From contig NW_026623008.1 of the NCBI RefSeq assembly GCF_023065955.2, positions 17,723,501-17,787,500 of the forward strand: 64,000 nt of DNA. Direction: 5' to 3'. Positions 1 through 11,454 of the stretch are shown here, piece after piece. The stretch is from Ursus arctos (lineage: Eukaryota; Chordata; Mammalia; Carnivora; Ursidae). The translations under genes were made by a program, and so were the position numbers. Below the pieces are notes generated by a model. It was given only the letters and a program-made list of their open reading frames with translations. It was not told the DNA's origin and ran no database searches. Position 1 is the stretch's first letter. Each line of letters opens with the position of its first letter.

Positions 1-1248
1 CAGGAGGGGGCAGGAAGAAAGGAGGGGGCGAGAGCTAGAGGCTGTGGATTCCTGAGCAGGGCTGGGGTGTAGGTAAAGCTTGGGGGGGTGTGGCATCGGG
101 GCTGGAACTTCTCATGTGGTTTGAACCTCCCGGGGCGGTGGTGGCTGCAGGCTGCCCTAAGGAAGGAAAAGAGGGTGTGCCGATCTCTAAGACAGAGAAG
201 GCTGTTCTTCGGCCCGCTGGAAGGCCTGTCCGAGGGGCCTCCTGCCTGGGCTGGCCCCTCCTGAGCTGCGGGGCCCTCGGTGGGGCTGCCAGATCCTACA
301 GTCGCTGCCGGGGCGCCTCGAGGAGGTGGAGTGGGCAGTGTCGGAGGTCTGGCGTCTGGAGGTCCGTGCAGACCCCGGAGGGCCAGCATGCCCCGCTCCA
401 GGGAGGCCTCGGGTGGAGGGCGGCAGCAAGCCTCGGCAAGGAGCCTCTGCTTTGGAGTTGTGGGACCTTATTTCAAGCCACGGCATCTCTCTGGGCCTCA
501 GTTTCCTAACTTATTAGAGAGGATGCTAGCCACGGCAGCCGCAGCAATCACCTAATAGATATTAGTTCCCTTTACGCTTTAGAGAAACTCGGGTCTTGGG
601 AACTGTTGAGCCAACCTTTCCGGCAAACAGCCTCAGAATTCTTAAATTCCTCCACAATTCACACTTCATTCATTCATTCCCTCATTCCACTCGGGCTAAC
701 ACCTGCCCCTGGCCTGCACTGGGGACTCAGACTCCGCTCTCCTCCCTGCCCGGCGCCCGGTTTCTCGCAGCCCCCAGCGCGGCCCAGTGGGCTGGCTTTG
801 AAGCGGCCATCGGTGGCGGCCCCTGGAGTTCTCTCTTCGGTCTGTTGTGCAATACAAAGCAATTGTGTAACTTGTTTCCCCAGTGCGGTACCTCATCCCA
901 TGATCCTCCCCGCCGATCTCCTAGGGTTTCAGCCTGCAGGTCACGGAGGGAGACAAAGGTTCACTCCTGTTTGCCGAGCGCTTGCGGGTTCCCCCCGCGG
1001 TGCTAAATGCTCCCCGTGCCTCGCGGCCTGTACCAGCCGCGGCGTCCCAGGAAGGCAGGGGTAGTGTGCCCTCGTGCCCTGCCAAGGTTCAGAGACAGAA
1101 GCAGCTGCTGCTTGTCACAGAGGCAGCCCGGGATGCATTCTGACTTCCCGGGGCCCAAGGTCATTTTGCCTTCAAGGGCACCTTCCTCCATAAATAATAT
1201 TTAAAGTTATATTAATGACTGCACTGGTATATTGAAACATTTTCTTCT
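1..1248. other. Upstream non-coding DNA, no gene recognised
   Basis: GC-rich sequence with scattered CpGs but no start codon, splice pattern or protein I recognise. Around 430-550 it resembles the middle of a plus-strand MIR (CTGGGCCTCAGTTTCC is the typical MIR core). The open frames here are short, overlap on both strands and look like chance frames. It could belong to NCMAP intron 1 or to the gap after RCAN3; the sequence does not decide. Confidence 0.4.
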
Positions 1249-1456
1249 GGGCGCCTGGATGGCTCATTTGGTGGGGTGTCCGACTCTTGGTTTCAGCTCA
1301 GGTCATGACCTCAGGGTCATGAGGCCGTGCCCTTCACTGGGCTCCACACTCGGCACGGAGTCTGCTTGAGATTCTCTCTCTCCCTCTGTCCTTCCCCCGC
1401 TAGCGCTCCGGCTCGCTCTCTCCAATAAATAAATAAATACATCTTTTTTAAAAAAA
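1249..1456 (+). repeat. Can-SINE, plus orientation
   Basis: A tRNA-derived head (GGCGCCTGGATGGCTCA), a CT-rich middle and an AATAAATAAATA tail. Imperfect flanking duplications (AACATTTTCTTCT before, AACATTCTCTTCCT after) mark the insertion. It is diverged from the young subset. Confidence 0.9.
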
Positions 1457-1944
1457 CATTCTCTTCCTCCTAAAAGTTAATCTTTTCTTCTGATTTTGAA
1501 AGAAATGAAAACATTTTTGTGGACTCTGGGCACTTTGTCACCTGCGGCCGATGGCAGTGTGGGCCCTGGAGCTAACGCGGCTGGGATTCCAGCAGAAGCC
1601 CGCTGTTGTGCGAGTCCTAGCCTCCTCACGGCACTGCTCTTTAGCAGTTAAAAAAAAAAAAAGACTGGAAATCTTAGCGCCTGGTGTGGCATTAATAGTT
1701 CTCTCTGGAAAAGGGAATTTGATTTGTGTATCCCCCCACTCCCTGCCTTGCTGTTTTTTGACCTAAACTTTTTAAGGGGCAAGCCCCCTGAATCCTCTTT
1801 CTCCAAAGCTCTAGATGTCCCATATGGGCCTTCTCTCCAATCACAGACCCTACGGAGAACGGGTTTGCCCAGAGGACAAAGAGGATCCATTTATCTTTTA
1901 GAGATAGCTCTAGATTCCTGCCTAGTCCCCAATATCAGTATCGT

Positions 1945-2155
1945 TGGTCGTAATAATAATAACAATAATTAACACGTTTTTGTCCTCTCAGTGTGCGGGG
2001 CACTGTGCTAATCCCTGGGCCTGCATTGTCAGTAACCCTGTGAATAGATACTGTGATCATCTCCATTTTGCAGATGAAGAAATTGAGGCTTGGGGAGACT
2101 ATGTGAGTTCCCCAAGTGACAGTGCCAGGATTGGGACTGCGGTCTGCTAGCTGGC
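1945..2155 (-). repeat. MIR, antisense
   Basis: Reads like the MIR consensus reversed: GCGGGGCACTGTGCTAA, then CATTTTGCAGATGAAG, then an accession-type block ending near a CTAGCTG. It is old and diverged. Confidence 0.55.
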
Positions 2156-2159
2156 TGTC

Positions 2160-2272
2160 AGAGCGTCGCCTCCATGCAGGCCGGGACTGTTTCCCACCGT
2201 CTCCCCATCACCTGGCACAATGCCTTGGTGCGTACAAGCCTTCAATGCGGAATGAACAAATGTTTGACTGAC
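2160..2272 (+). repeat. L2 3' end, sense
   Basis: GGGACTGTTTCCCACCG followed by CACCTGGCACAATGCC and GGAATGAACAAATG is the usual order of the L2 3' end, in diverged form. Confidence 0.45.
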
Positions 2273-3434
2273 CCTAGAGACTGACTCTTAACCTCTCCTC
2301 TGCCCTGCTCTTTAGGGAAACTTACCGGCTTCCGGTCCTGCCCCTTGGCAAAAGTTGGCAGCTACTGTCCAAGGGTGGTCTGGCCCAGCTCAAAGCTGGG
2401 GCGAGGAATTGAATAGAAGGCTCAGGCGTTCACTGTCCCATCAACACCCCGCCTACCACCTCCTCCAGCAGCCTGTGGACTCCCACTCGGAGAGTCCACC
2501 CCGTCCAGGCTGCTGCCCCCCTAGGAACTCAAAGGTGCCGTCCATAGCTCCCCAGTCTGGCCAGTTCTGCAGTGGTGTGGAATTCTTCAGCTCTTCCAAT
2601 ACATTTAGAGGAGCAGGTGTCTAAAACCCCTCCTACCTCAAATACCCAGTACTGTTCCGCGGCCTGCACCGAGACTTGCCTGAAATGCCCACCTCCCTTC
2701 GTTCTTGCAGAGTCTCCTGGAGATCTTTCTTTTGTTATCTAAGTATTTCCTCTAAGCAGATTTTCAGCGTGGGCCTGTGTCTTTGACCTTCTGCAGCTTT
2801 ATTTCCCTGAGAATATTTTTATTATGACCTCATATTTGAATGACACTTTGGCAGGCTTTAAGATGCTGGATTGAAAGGGTTTTCTTTTCAATTCTTAATA
2901 ACATTTGTGACTTCCTTTTGTTACTGAGGGCTAGAATGGCAATCTGCTTCTTGTTCCTTTGTAAGGGATGTTACTCCGTTCCTTCTCTCTCTCCCTGCTC
3001 TTCCTCTTTTCTTTCATCGGCTCAGTGTCACCCCATATCGGTATGGATTTGTCCCTATTTCTACTGTTGGCTACTCTAGGAGCCCTTTCAACCTGAGTCC
3101 ATCCATGTTTGTTTAGTTCTGAACATTTAATCTCTGTCGTTCTGTTCCTTATTTCCTCTCTCCAATTTTATTTTCCTTTCCTTTTGGGACCCCTACTTTC
3201 CATCTCTCTCAGCTTTTCTTTTTCCTTTGTTACCGCTTTGTCTTTTCCTGCTTTTCAGGGACAGTTCGCAATCTGATCTTGCTCCTGACTAGTGAATTCT
3301 TCAACTGTGTGCGTCTCGATATTTACACTGTCTATTGTGCCCTTTATTTTAAATGTTCTGTTTTTCACACCTCACGTTGTGACTTGGTTCTCGCCTATGA
3401 CTTCTTGCGCTTGCCTTGTTTTACACGTCTGCTC
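2273..3434. other. Non-coding DNA, T-rich LINE-like second half
   Basis: 2273-2690 shows no recognisable element. 2690-3434 is T-rich on the plus strand with many TTTTCTTTT and CTTCTTG words, as in an old antisense LINE fragment. The family is not resolved and no gene is seen. Confidence 0.3.
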
Positions 3435-3656
3435 TTTTTTTTTTTAAGATTTTATTTCTTTATTTGACAGAGAGAGAGAGAGACAGCCAGCGAGAGAGGG
3501 AGCACAAGCAGGGGGAGTGGGAGAGGAAGAAACAGGCTCACAGCGGAGGAGCCTGATGTGGGGCTCGATCCCAGATTGCCGGGATCACGCCCTGAGCCAA
3601 AGGCAGACAGACGCCCTGAGCCAAAGGCAGACAGACGCCTAACGCCAGGCGTCCCT
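3435..3656 (-). repeat. Can-SINE, minus, with internal tandem duplication
   Basis: T-rich tail, then GAGAGAGAGAGA and CGAGAGAGGGAGCACAAGC, ending in CCAGGCGTCCC. The flanking duplication is ACACGTCTGCTCTT / ACACATGTCTGCTCTT. A block of about 24 bp in the tRNA-like head, beginning CGCCCTGAGCCAAAGGC, occurs twice in tandem at about 3588-3637. Confidence 0.92.
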
Positions 3657-3791
3657 ACACATGTCTGCTCTTATCTCCATAGTATAATTATCATGTTTTG
3701 CTTTGAAATCTTGGTCTCCTGCTTAATAATTCTGCTTCAGATGGAATATGTAGCTTGGTTTATTGTCTTTCTTTAATAGTAGCTGTATTTC

Positions 3792-3999
3792 TTTTTTGAA
3801 AAGATTTTATTTATTTATTTGAGAGAGAGTGAGTGAGCAAGACAGAGAGAGAGAAGGAGCAAGGGGAGGGGCAGAGGGAGAGGGAGAGGGAGAAGCAGAT
3901 TCTCCGCTGAGCAGGGATTTGATCCCAGGACTCTGAGCTCATGACCTGAGCCGAAACCAAGAGTCGAGGCCTAACCGATTGTGCAACCCAGGTGCTCCT
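3792..3999 (-). repeat. Can-SINE, minus
   Basis: Runs from AAGATTTTATTTATTTATTT through a purine-rich middle to CCCAGGTGCTCC. It is more diverged than the neighbouring copy at 4028. Confidence 0.88.
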
Positions 4000-4027
4000 A
4001 AACTGATAAATATTTTATTATTTTTAT

Positions 4028-4220
4028 TTTTTTATAAAGATTTTATTTATTTGATAGAGAGAGAGGCAGCGAGAGAGGGAACACAAGTAGGGGGAGTGGG
4101 AGAGGAAGAAGCAGGCTTCCCGCCGAGCAGGGAGCCCGATGCAGGGCTGGATCCCAGGACCCTGGGATCACGCCCTGAGCCGAAGGCAGACGCTTAACAA
4201 CTGAGCCACCCAGGCGCCCC
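4028..4220 (-). repeat. Can-SINE, minus
   Basis: Flanked by a 14-bp duplication (ACTGATAAATATTT at 4002-4015 and 4221-4234). It ends in GAGCCACCCAGGCGCCCC and belongs to the younger-looking subset. It lies immediately next to the older copy ending at 3999. Confidence 0.93.
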
Positions 4221-4234
4221 ACTGATAAATATTT

Positions 4235-5577
4235 CAAAGGAAAGGTAGGTCCAGGAATCTCAATACAAGGTCATCATGATTGGTGTACACAATTATGAAA
4301 AGTGTTCAGAGGTGGCGAAGGTGACCTGGGGAGGAGGGGACAGTTAGGTCTCACGAGCGAGGCAGGTTTGGCTTGGTGGCGGTGGGAACCCAGTCCTGGA
4401 GCCACGGGCTGGTTGTGCGTTGCTGGGAAGCCAACCGCTCCAACACTGATGTGCTTCCAACAACCGTTTATTATTTTTTGTCTCGTGGCTCTGTCGGTGG
4501 ACCGGGTTCAGCTGGGGGTTCTCACCTGGAGTCTCTCACCTGGTTTCGGTCAGATATCCGGGTGTCTGAAGACGCAGCTGGCCTGGGTGTCCGAGGTGGG
4601 TCACTCCTGCGGCTGCCCGCTGACACTGGCTGTCGGGGGGCGGGGGGGGACTGTCCACTAGAGCCTCTACCTGTGGCCTCCCTGCGGGCCTCGGGCTTCT
4701 CACGGCCCGGCAGCGGAGTTCCAGGCACGGGGTTTCCAGGAGCAAGCATTCAGGAAGCAGAAGCTGCCACGTAAGGGGTGTCCCTAGAACGACCAGGGAC
4801 ACTTCCACCATATTCTAGTGGGCCTAGGGGTCACAGGACCCGCCTAGATTCAAGCGAGTGGAGAAGTAGGCTCTCCCTGTCGGTGGATGGAGTGGCCAGG
4901 ACACACTGCTGAGGATCATGTGGGGTAGAAGATTCTGTGCAACCCGCTCCCCAGGAATGGGAAGCACTAGTGATTGGGGAGAAAGGAAGTGACTCCTTTG
5001 GCTGGGGCGGGAGGAAGGGAGGAGACAAGTGTGGAGCAGACTGAGTCAAGTTCACGGAAGATCTTGGTCGCCAAAACCAAGTCCAACGTGACTGACAGTA
5101 TCCGAGCAGCGGAGAGACACCGTGCAGAAAACCGAGGGCTTGGCAGCTCTGTGCTCTGAATTTCTATTGCAACAAGTGAGTCCCCAGGGAAGAGGCTGGT
5201 GGCTTCTGACCCTTCACAGTAGCTTATCCCAACCCCACGGTGGAGGAAAAAACACTCTGTCCCCAGTCCACTGGGCAGCTGTGGGACAGTAATTGTCTGC
5301 TGGGTGCGTGGCCGGGCCAGGTACTATGCAAGTAAGTCATAAGCCACTGGCCTATCCAAGAAATTCCAATATTTCTACCTTCATTCGGATGCTGGCGGGC
5401 CAGGTCTGGGGACCCAGAGGAGGAGGTCCCACAGGACCAGCCAAGGGGAGGGCCCTTGGCTTCACAAAGGATAGAAATTAAACTTGAGCCAGTAGAAGGT
5501 GAAAACAGAGTTTCTAGAAGATAGAGAGCAGATACTGATGGATTGTCTGGGAGATTCAGAAAAGAAAAGAGAGGGCT
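4235..5577. other. Non-coding DNA, nothing recognised
   Basis: Mixed-composition sequence. The open frames at 4302-4774 lie on both strands and match no protein I know. No repeat family, splice structure or RNA gene was recognised. Confidence 0.35.
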
Positions 5578-5766
5578 GGGGCGCCTGGGTGGCACAGTGG
5601 TTAAGTGTCTGCCTTCGGCTCAGGGCGTGATCCCGGCATTATGGGATCGAGCCCCACATCAGGCTCTTCTGCTATGAGCCTGCTTCTTCCTCTCCCGCTC
5701 CCCCTGCTTGTGTTCCCTCTCTCGCTGGCTGTCTCTATCTCTGTCGAATAAATAAATAAAATCTTT

Positions 5767-5780
<14 letters not shown>
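5578..5780 (+). repeat. Can-SINE, plus, young subset
   Basis: Starts GGGGCGCCTGGGTGGCAC and ends in AATAAATAAAATCTTT plus 14 A. The A-rich flanks (GAAAAGAAAAGAGAGGG before, a similar run after) look like the target duplication. It is very similar to the copies at 38477, 40152, 42953 and 59467. Confidence 0.93.
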
Positions 5781-5797
<17 letters not shown>

Positions 5798-7860
5798 GGG
5801 GGTCTTGTCTTTGTTTGGGGTCTGGGGTTTTTTACTGAGGGCAGTGGTTTGGTGTCTGTGTCCTCTCAGGCATCCGGGAACCTGTCAGAACAAAGACAAG
5901 GGCCCAGGTGTTAACTCCTTGGAGCTAGGGGGTCTCGGTGTCCAGATGTCTTCCAGCACCAGTGGTCTGGAATGCGGTATGATAGCTTTGTCCGGCCATT
6001 CTCACCTGGTCCTTCCCTAGGTGTTCTCTTCTAGAAAAATCATTAACTCCTTGTCCCTTACAAGGAGGATATATGCTATTTGCATCACAAAGCATGTGTA
6101 AAGGGGGGTGGGGGGCAGGTCCTAGGAAGAAAAGAAGCAGGAAAAGGAAGGGAAAGCAGATTTTTAGGGAGTCCTTCACTCTCCCTGTCTCAGTGCCATT
6201 GCTTCCAGATCCCCTCTTGGACTCTTCACGGCCCCCAAATCCTTTGCAAGGCCAAGTATCCTGTTGTTGTGATTGTTGTTGTTGCTGCTGCTGTTTTGCT
6301 GGAAAAATGGGTCCCAGTCCAAGCAGTGATGGAGCCCAGAGGACACTGTGACACCTCTGGGGTCTGCATGGAGCTGAGTGGGGGGTTCTGATGGCCGTTG
6401 CTAGAGCCCAGGGAGCCAGAGTCTGGAGAGTTCAGTGCACGTTCAGAGCTGACCCTTCCTTGGCATTTGCTCAAGCCCACCTCTTGCGTGAAGCCTCTCT
6501 GTGTGCGTGCATTCATTCATGTTTCACTCAGATGTCTTCTTAAATGACAGCCCCCCCCCCCAAGTGCTGAGTGCTGGTAATTTGGCTCTAAGGCAGGCCT
6601 TGTCCCCCAGGGAGCTCCTAGAATAGAAGGGAAGCAGACCTGTCTACTAATTACACTTTCATGTGCTGAGTGCTCTAACCCAGGTCCCTAGGAGATGCTG
6701 TAAAGATTCTCAGAAGAGACCGACCTCCTTGAGATTGATGGCCAGGCTTTGGGCAGGTCTTGGAGGAAAAGGAAGCCAGCATTTCTGGAGCCCACTATGC
6801 ACGCAGTCTGCTAGGGGGTGGGCATCCGTTGCTAAATGACTTTTGTACGCAAAACCCTTCCACACACCTGGTTTACACAGCGAGGCTGAGGGACTGGCAT
6901 TTACTATTAACAATTCTTATTTCATTTGACTGTTGCAACCGGGAATTCCACAGGAAACACCAAGCCCGGCTTGCCTATGAGGAAACAGGCTCTGAAGGGG
7001 TTAAAGTCACAAGCCCAAGGTGACTCCACTAAGCCAGAATCCAAGGCCAGGGTAACTCTAAAACCCGCAGGCCAGCCGGCCCTAGCGCACGGCCCCTTCC
7101 CAGGAGCCAGGGTATCTTCCAAGAGAGGGGGCAAACCCTGCGGGGGGGGGGGGAAGCTCAGCATTCTCAAAGGGCCCAGGTACCGAATGGGTGGGCGCCA
7201 TGCTGGGATGGGAGAGGAGGCAGGAGGAGGTGGGAAGGGCCTCGCATGCCAGGCCAGGGGAGGGGGCTTTCTTCCATCTGCAGGGAGAACTGACAGAGGG
7301 TTTTGTGGCTCCCACTCTGTGCTGGAATCTCTCCTCCCAGGTCACTCGCCCGTGAAAGCTCATCCCCTAAAGTCCACGTCCTCGGAGGCAGAGCTGGGCC
7401 TGGAACCCCGGTCTCCTGACTCCCGGCCCAGAGCTCGCTCCTTGCTGGCTTCCTCCCTGTCACGGCCTCCATGGCTGTGGTACAGGCTGTGGTGTTTGCT
7501 CAGAACCTGAGCCCGGGGGCAGAGAGCACAGAAATATTTATTTATGTCACGGCCAACCCTGCCTCCGGGAGGCCCCTGACGGGCACCTCACAGGGAGGCT
7601 CGGTTTTAGAATCCCGAGTTGACATAGCAGGAAGGAGAAGGAGCTACATTATAATTACTCTTCTTTTCTCAGCACTGGACACATTTTGAAGCTGGATAGC
7701 TTGACCTTTTCCTCTCTTCTTCTTCCTCCCCCATCTTACTGACCTGGGATCTCCAGGGATCTTGGTGGTTCTAGATCATTCGTTGATTTCAGCCTTGGTT
7801 CTGGTGAGACTGGGGGTTTGGGGAGATCTTCTTGGAGGCGGGGGAAGGGAGAGAAGTGAA
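5781..7860. other. Non-coding DNA with diverged MIR pieces
   Basis: Antisense MIR-like words appear near 6770-7070 (GCCTATGAGGAAACAGG, AAGTCACAAGCCCAAGG) and near 7380-7450 (GCAGAGCTGGGCCTGGAACC). The 194-residue frame at 6926-7510 runs across these pieces. 6282-6300 carries a short GTT/GCT triplet run. No gene is seen. Confidence 0.4.
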
Positions 7861-7926
7861 TATATTCAAGGGCTGCTTCCTGCCCAACACTACACCAGAG
7901 GCTTATACTCATGATCTCTCTCTCTC

Positions 7927-8328
7927 TTTCTTAATTTAAATTTTAGTTACCATACAGTACAATATTGGTGTCAGGAGTAGAATTCAGCAATTCCTCACTT
8001 ACATACAACCCCCCAGTGCTCCTCGCAAGTGCCCTCCTCAAAACCCATCCCCCATCTAGCCCATCCCCCGCCACCTCCCTCCATCAAGCCTCAGTCTGTT
8101 CTCCGTCATTCAGAGTCTCTTATGGCTTGTTTCTCTCTCTCCTGTTTCTCTTTTCTCCCTTCCCCATATGTTCATCTGTTTTCTCTCTTAAATTCCACAT
8201 GAGCGAGATCACATAGTATTTGTCTCTCTCTGATTGACTTATTTCACGTAGCATAATACACTCTAGCCTCATCCACGTCATTACAAATGGTGAGATTTCA
8301 TTCTTTTTGATGGCCAAGTAATATTCCG

Positions 8329-8371
<43 letters not shown>

Positions 8372-8422
8372 ATCTTCTCTATCCATTCATCAGTCAACGG
8401 ACATTTGGGCTCTTTACCCAAA
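7927..8422 (-). repeat. L1 3' UTR, antisense, carnivore-type
   Basis: The order of words is that of the 3' end of a carnivore L1 read backwards: CACATGAGCGAGATCACA, TTGACTTATTTCACGTAGC, CTAGCCTCATCCACGTC, TTTTTGATGGCCAAGTAAT, an AC run, then CATTCATCAGTCAACGGAC. Only the last few hundred bases of the element are present, as in a typical 5'-truncated insertion. There is no open reverse transcriptase frame. Confidence 0.75.
8331..8370. repeat. (AC)20 microsatellite
   Basis: An uninterrupted 40-bp AC run inside the antisense L1 3' UTR. It probably grew from the short TA/CA-rich stretch normally found at that point of the element. Confidence 0.97.
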
Positions 8423-8639
8423 AAGCAGCCCTATGAGGGAAGTCCCATTTATCACTTTGACTTCACAGAAAGGAATGGAGGTGCAGAGAGGTTAAGTAAC
8501 TTTCCCAAGGGCGCCCACCCAGCAGAGCCAGGTCAGTCTGGCTTTGATGTTTCTAGTTTTCAGCCCCTTCACTCAGGTCTGTAACAGGGATTCTTGAGAG
8601 AGCAGGGGTGCTGGCTTCTCCCAATGGGGCAAGATCGTC

Positions 8640-8890
8640 CACAGCTTAACCCCACCCTTCCCCTCCCACCCGATTTCTACTCTGGCCTTCCCTAGACACT
8701 CGCTCCACTGTGCCGGGACCCTCCCTGTCCCATCCCCTCGCCGAATGGTACACTTCCCTTCCTGGATGTGCTCACCCCCACCTCTGCCCCCACCCCGTCT
8801 TCCCTCTTGCTGTTCTTCCCAGCTAGAATATCACTCCTCCCTCTCCACCTAACAAAATCCCAGGAAAATACAATAACAACAATAATAATA
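8640..8890 (+). repeat. L2-like fragment, sense
   Basis: A C/T-rich stretch with CTCTGGCCTTCCCTAGAC and TGCTGTTCTTCCCAGCTAGAA in the order of the L2 3' region. It is weak and diverged. Confidence 0.35.
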
Positions 8891-8914
8891 ATGCTCCTTC
8901 GTTGAGCAGGAGCA

Positions 8915-9395
8915 GCGAAGTGTGGAGGTTGACAGCACGAACGCGGGGGTGTTCTGCCTGCGCTCCGCCCACTTCCACCACTTTTGTTGGCTGTGTGATC
9001 TCAGGCAAGTTACTTAACCCCTCTGGACCTCAGTTTCTTCATCGGTAAGACAGAGATGATGATATCCATCTCAATGGGGTGGTTATGGATGAAAAGAGTT
9101 ACAAAAATAAAAACTATACAGGGCATCTGCGTGGCTCAGTCAGTTAAGCGTCTGCCTTCAGCTCAGGTCATGATCCCGGGGTCCTGGGGTCGAGCCCCAT
9201 GTTGGGCTCCCTGCTCAGCAGGGGAGCCTGCTTCTTCCTCTGCCCTCCCCCTGCTTGTGTTCTCTCTCTCAAATAAATAAATAAATAGATAAAATCTTTT
9301 AAAAAGATAAAAATAAAAACTATACAAATGAAAACTTGTGAAGTTTTTAGAAAAATGCTTGGGCCATAGGAAGTGCTCATTAAATGCTTATTCTT
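8915..9395 (+). repeat. MIR, sense, split by a Can-SINE
   Basis: GGCTGTGTGATCTCAGGC, CAAGTTACTTAACCCCTCTG and CTCAGTTTCTTCATCGG lie left of the SINE. The MIR end (GGAAGTGCTCATTAAATGC) lies right of it, so the SINE at 9121-9308 landed inside an existing MIR. Confidence 0.7.
9121..9308 (+). repeat. Can-SINE, plus
   Basis: A perfect 18-bp target duplication (AAAAATAAAAACTATACA at 9103-9120 and 9309-9326) brackets a full copy. The head is slightly changed (GGGCATCTGCGTGGCTCAG). Confidence 0.95.
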
Positions 9396-9409
9396 AACAC
9401 CAAACCTTC

Positions 9410-9620
9410 AATATGTGGGGCAGACTCTAAGTCAGATCTCCTGGGATCACATCCCATCTCCATTGGTGACCTTGGCCAATTTATTGACGCTCCTTGGGCC
9501 TCAGTTTCTATATATAAAAAATGTAAGTGCTAATATGCTTTCCATTCCAGGTGGATGAGACATGCAGAGAAACGTGAAGTACGTAGCAGAGCCTCGCACT
9601 TAGAACCAATATCAGCTATT
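9410..9620 (+). repeat. MIR, sense
   Basis: GGTGACCTTGGCCAATTT, then GGGCCTCAGTTTCTATAT, then a GCACTTAGAACCAATATCAG-type end. It is a diverged MIR directly after the previous one. Confidence 0.5.
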
Positions 9621-9819
9621 ATTACAGTCACTCTGCCCCCCAGCCCAGGAATGTAGTGAGCACATGGTGCCACTCAAACTCCCCCTGCCCCGGCAGGCTG
9701 CCCCCCCCCAGCACCCTCTTAGCACCCTCTCTCTGAGCTCCATGGCACTCACCGCCTGTCTTGGGTCTTCATGTCTCGTCGTCGGCATCACTGTGGGAGG
9801 AAATGCACCCGTGGCTCGT

Positions 9820-10017
9820 TCACTTAGCCGGTTTATTTCATTCAGCAACTATGTGTTCAAACCTAAGGTAAATAAAAACAGACACAGCCCCTGAGCTCAT
9901 GGGCCTGAGTCTGGTAAGGGACACGACCGTCCATTGAAGGGAAAATGCTACTAACCAGTGGGGAGAGAGGGACGTGGAGCTGTGAGACTGCACAGCACGA
10001 GGGATTTGAAGGGATGC

Positions 10018-10056
<39 letters not shown>

Positions 10057-10580
10057 TTTTTGGAAGCGATTCTTGGGGTAGTATCAGACATGTCAGTAGG
10101 TGAGGAGAGACTGCTCAGCACATGCAAAGGCCCTGTGGCAGGGACGGGAGGGATTAACAGGGCAGAGCGCAGACAGAGAGGAGACTGGAGCGGTCTACAG
10201 GATCCAGATACTGCACAGAAGACTTGTTGACCACCGTAAGGTCTAGTTTGGAGTAGACTTGAAGCTTTTAGAGATGCCTGTGGCTGCATCATGAAGGATT
10301 GCAGGGGCCCAGGGCAGAGTCAGGGTGGGCCTGTTGGGGAGTTATGGCAGCATCCAGGGTAGAGAACACAAGCCTGGGCCTGAGTGGGGATGGGGATGAG
10401 GAGGGAGATGAGAAAGAAAATTTGTAAGAAATGAAGATAAATTGGAAAGGCCTGGGTGCTGAGGTTGGTGGACAGGTAACCAGCAGTGAATTTAAGTTTC
10501 TGGCTTTGGAAGCTTCAGGGGTGCTGGTTTCATCCCCCACAATAGGGAACCCTGGAAGAGACCAGCTTCTGTGACCACGA
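9820..10580 (-). repeat. L2, antisense
   Basis: Words typical of reversed L2 appear in order: CATGCAAAGGCCCTGTGGCA, GGGGAGTTATGGCAGC, GACAGGTAACCAGCAG. A TTTA run has expanded inside it. Confidence 0.5.
10017..10061. repeat. (TTTA)n microsatellite
   Basis: About eleven TTTA units without interruption, inside the antisense L2. Confidence 0.95.
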
Positions 10581-10769
10581 GACTGCCTGGGCCCTCTCAA
10601 AGCTGATAGCCTCGCTGGGGAGAGCTGCCACGTCATCGCAACAATGATGACAATAGCTAACTGGTCACTTGGCAGTGATTGTGATAGCTAAGCGCACAGG
10701 GTTTGAACCCTGCTCAGCCAGTGCCAGAGCCGCTGGCGGCATTCTGCACCACTGCCCATGTGCCATCAT

Positions 10770-11270
10770 CCTCCTCTCTAAGTGCCTCCCGGGTGCCAAG
10801 AATGGTGCCAGCCAGGCACTGCGATGTCAGCTCTGCGTGAAAAAGACAAGTGCCCTGTTCTCACAGAGCTTTGGCTCTGGGGAGCTGGGTGGGTCACAAA
10901 CAAGACAGTCTGAGCCAGCGAAGAGCACTAAAGAGGGTAAGTGAGATAATTCCTGCGGGTGGGGGAAAGGGAAAGCCGTGGACAGATGGGTGACATTTAA
11001 ACCAACACAAGAATAAAACTGCATAATCATATAGTAGTTTAGAACTCCAGTGGGGCATGGGAGCAGGAGTGACAGGCTTCGGGAAGTAGCAATTTTAGGG
11101 TGTTTTGGGAAACATGTGACATAAGTTTCTGATGTATTAGAAGGTTTGGTTTTGAAGTATAAGTAGGAGTTCCCCGGGCAGACAGGGTCAGGAAGTCACC
11201 CTAGAGAGAAGCACAAGCAGGAGCAGAGACAAGTAACATTATGGGATGTGTGTGTGCAGCACACGGAGCT
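10770..11270 (-). repeat. L2-like, antisense
   Basis: CCCGGGTGCCAAGAATGG, then ACAAGTGCCCTGTTCTCACA and GAGCTTTGGCTCTGG follow the order of the reversed L2 3' end, in diverged form. The far part (11050-11270) is only weakly similar. Confidence 0.4.
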
Positions 11271-11274
11271 TGGC

Positions 11275-11400
11275 ATTTCAGAAGCGTAGTCCGTAAGCTC
11301 CACGTGGGCTCAGATGCTCGTCTATATTGTTTCCTTGTTGTCTACACGCTCCAGCACGCAGCGTACGATGAGCGAATATTCTCCGAATGAATGAATGCAC
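11275..11400 (+). repeat. L2 3' end, sense
   Basis: GTAAGCTCCACGTGGGC, CAGCACGCAGCGTACGATG and GAATGAATGAATGCACG resemble the end of L2. Confidence 0.5.
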
Positions 11401-11454
11401 GAACCATGAATGAGTTAGTGGCGTGGGAGAGGCGGCAAAGAGAGGACAGTGTGT

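Larger units (their letters stand above)
7860..8555 (-). repeat. MIR, antisense, split by an L1 insertion
   Basis: The left piece (7860 to about 7926) and right piece (about 8423-8555, with GCAGAGAGGTTAAGTAAC and CAGAGCCAGGTCAGTCTGG) read as one antisense MIR. They are separated by the L1 3' end at 7927-8422. Confidence 0.45.

Noticed and set aside
6926..7510. Open frame of 194 residues
   Set aside because: Built from a reversed MIR-like piece and GC-rich DNA; overlapping frames exist on the other strand and no protein family is recognisable.
10017..10061. Regular short repeats as a possible CRISPR array
   Set aside because: These are simple TTTA units without spacers, and the genome is mammalian.
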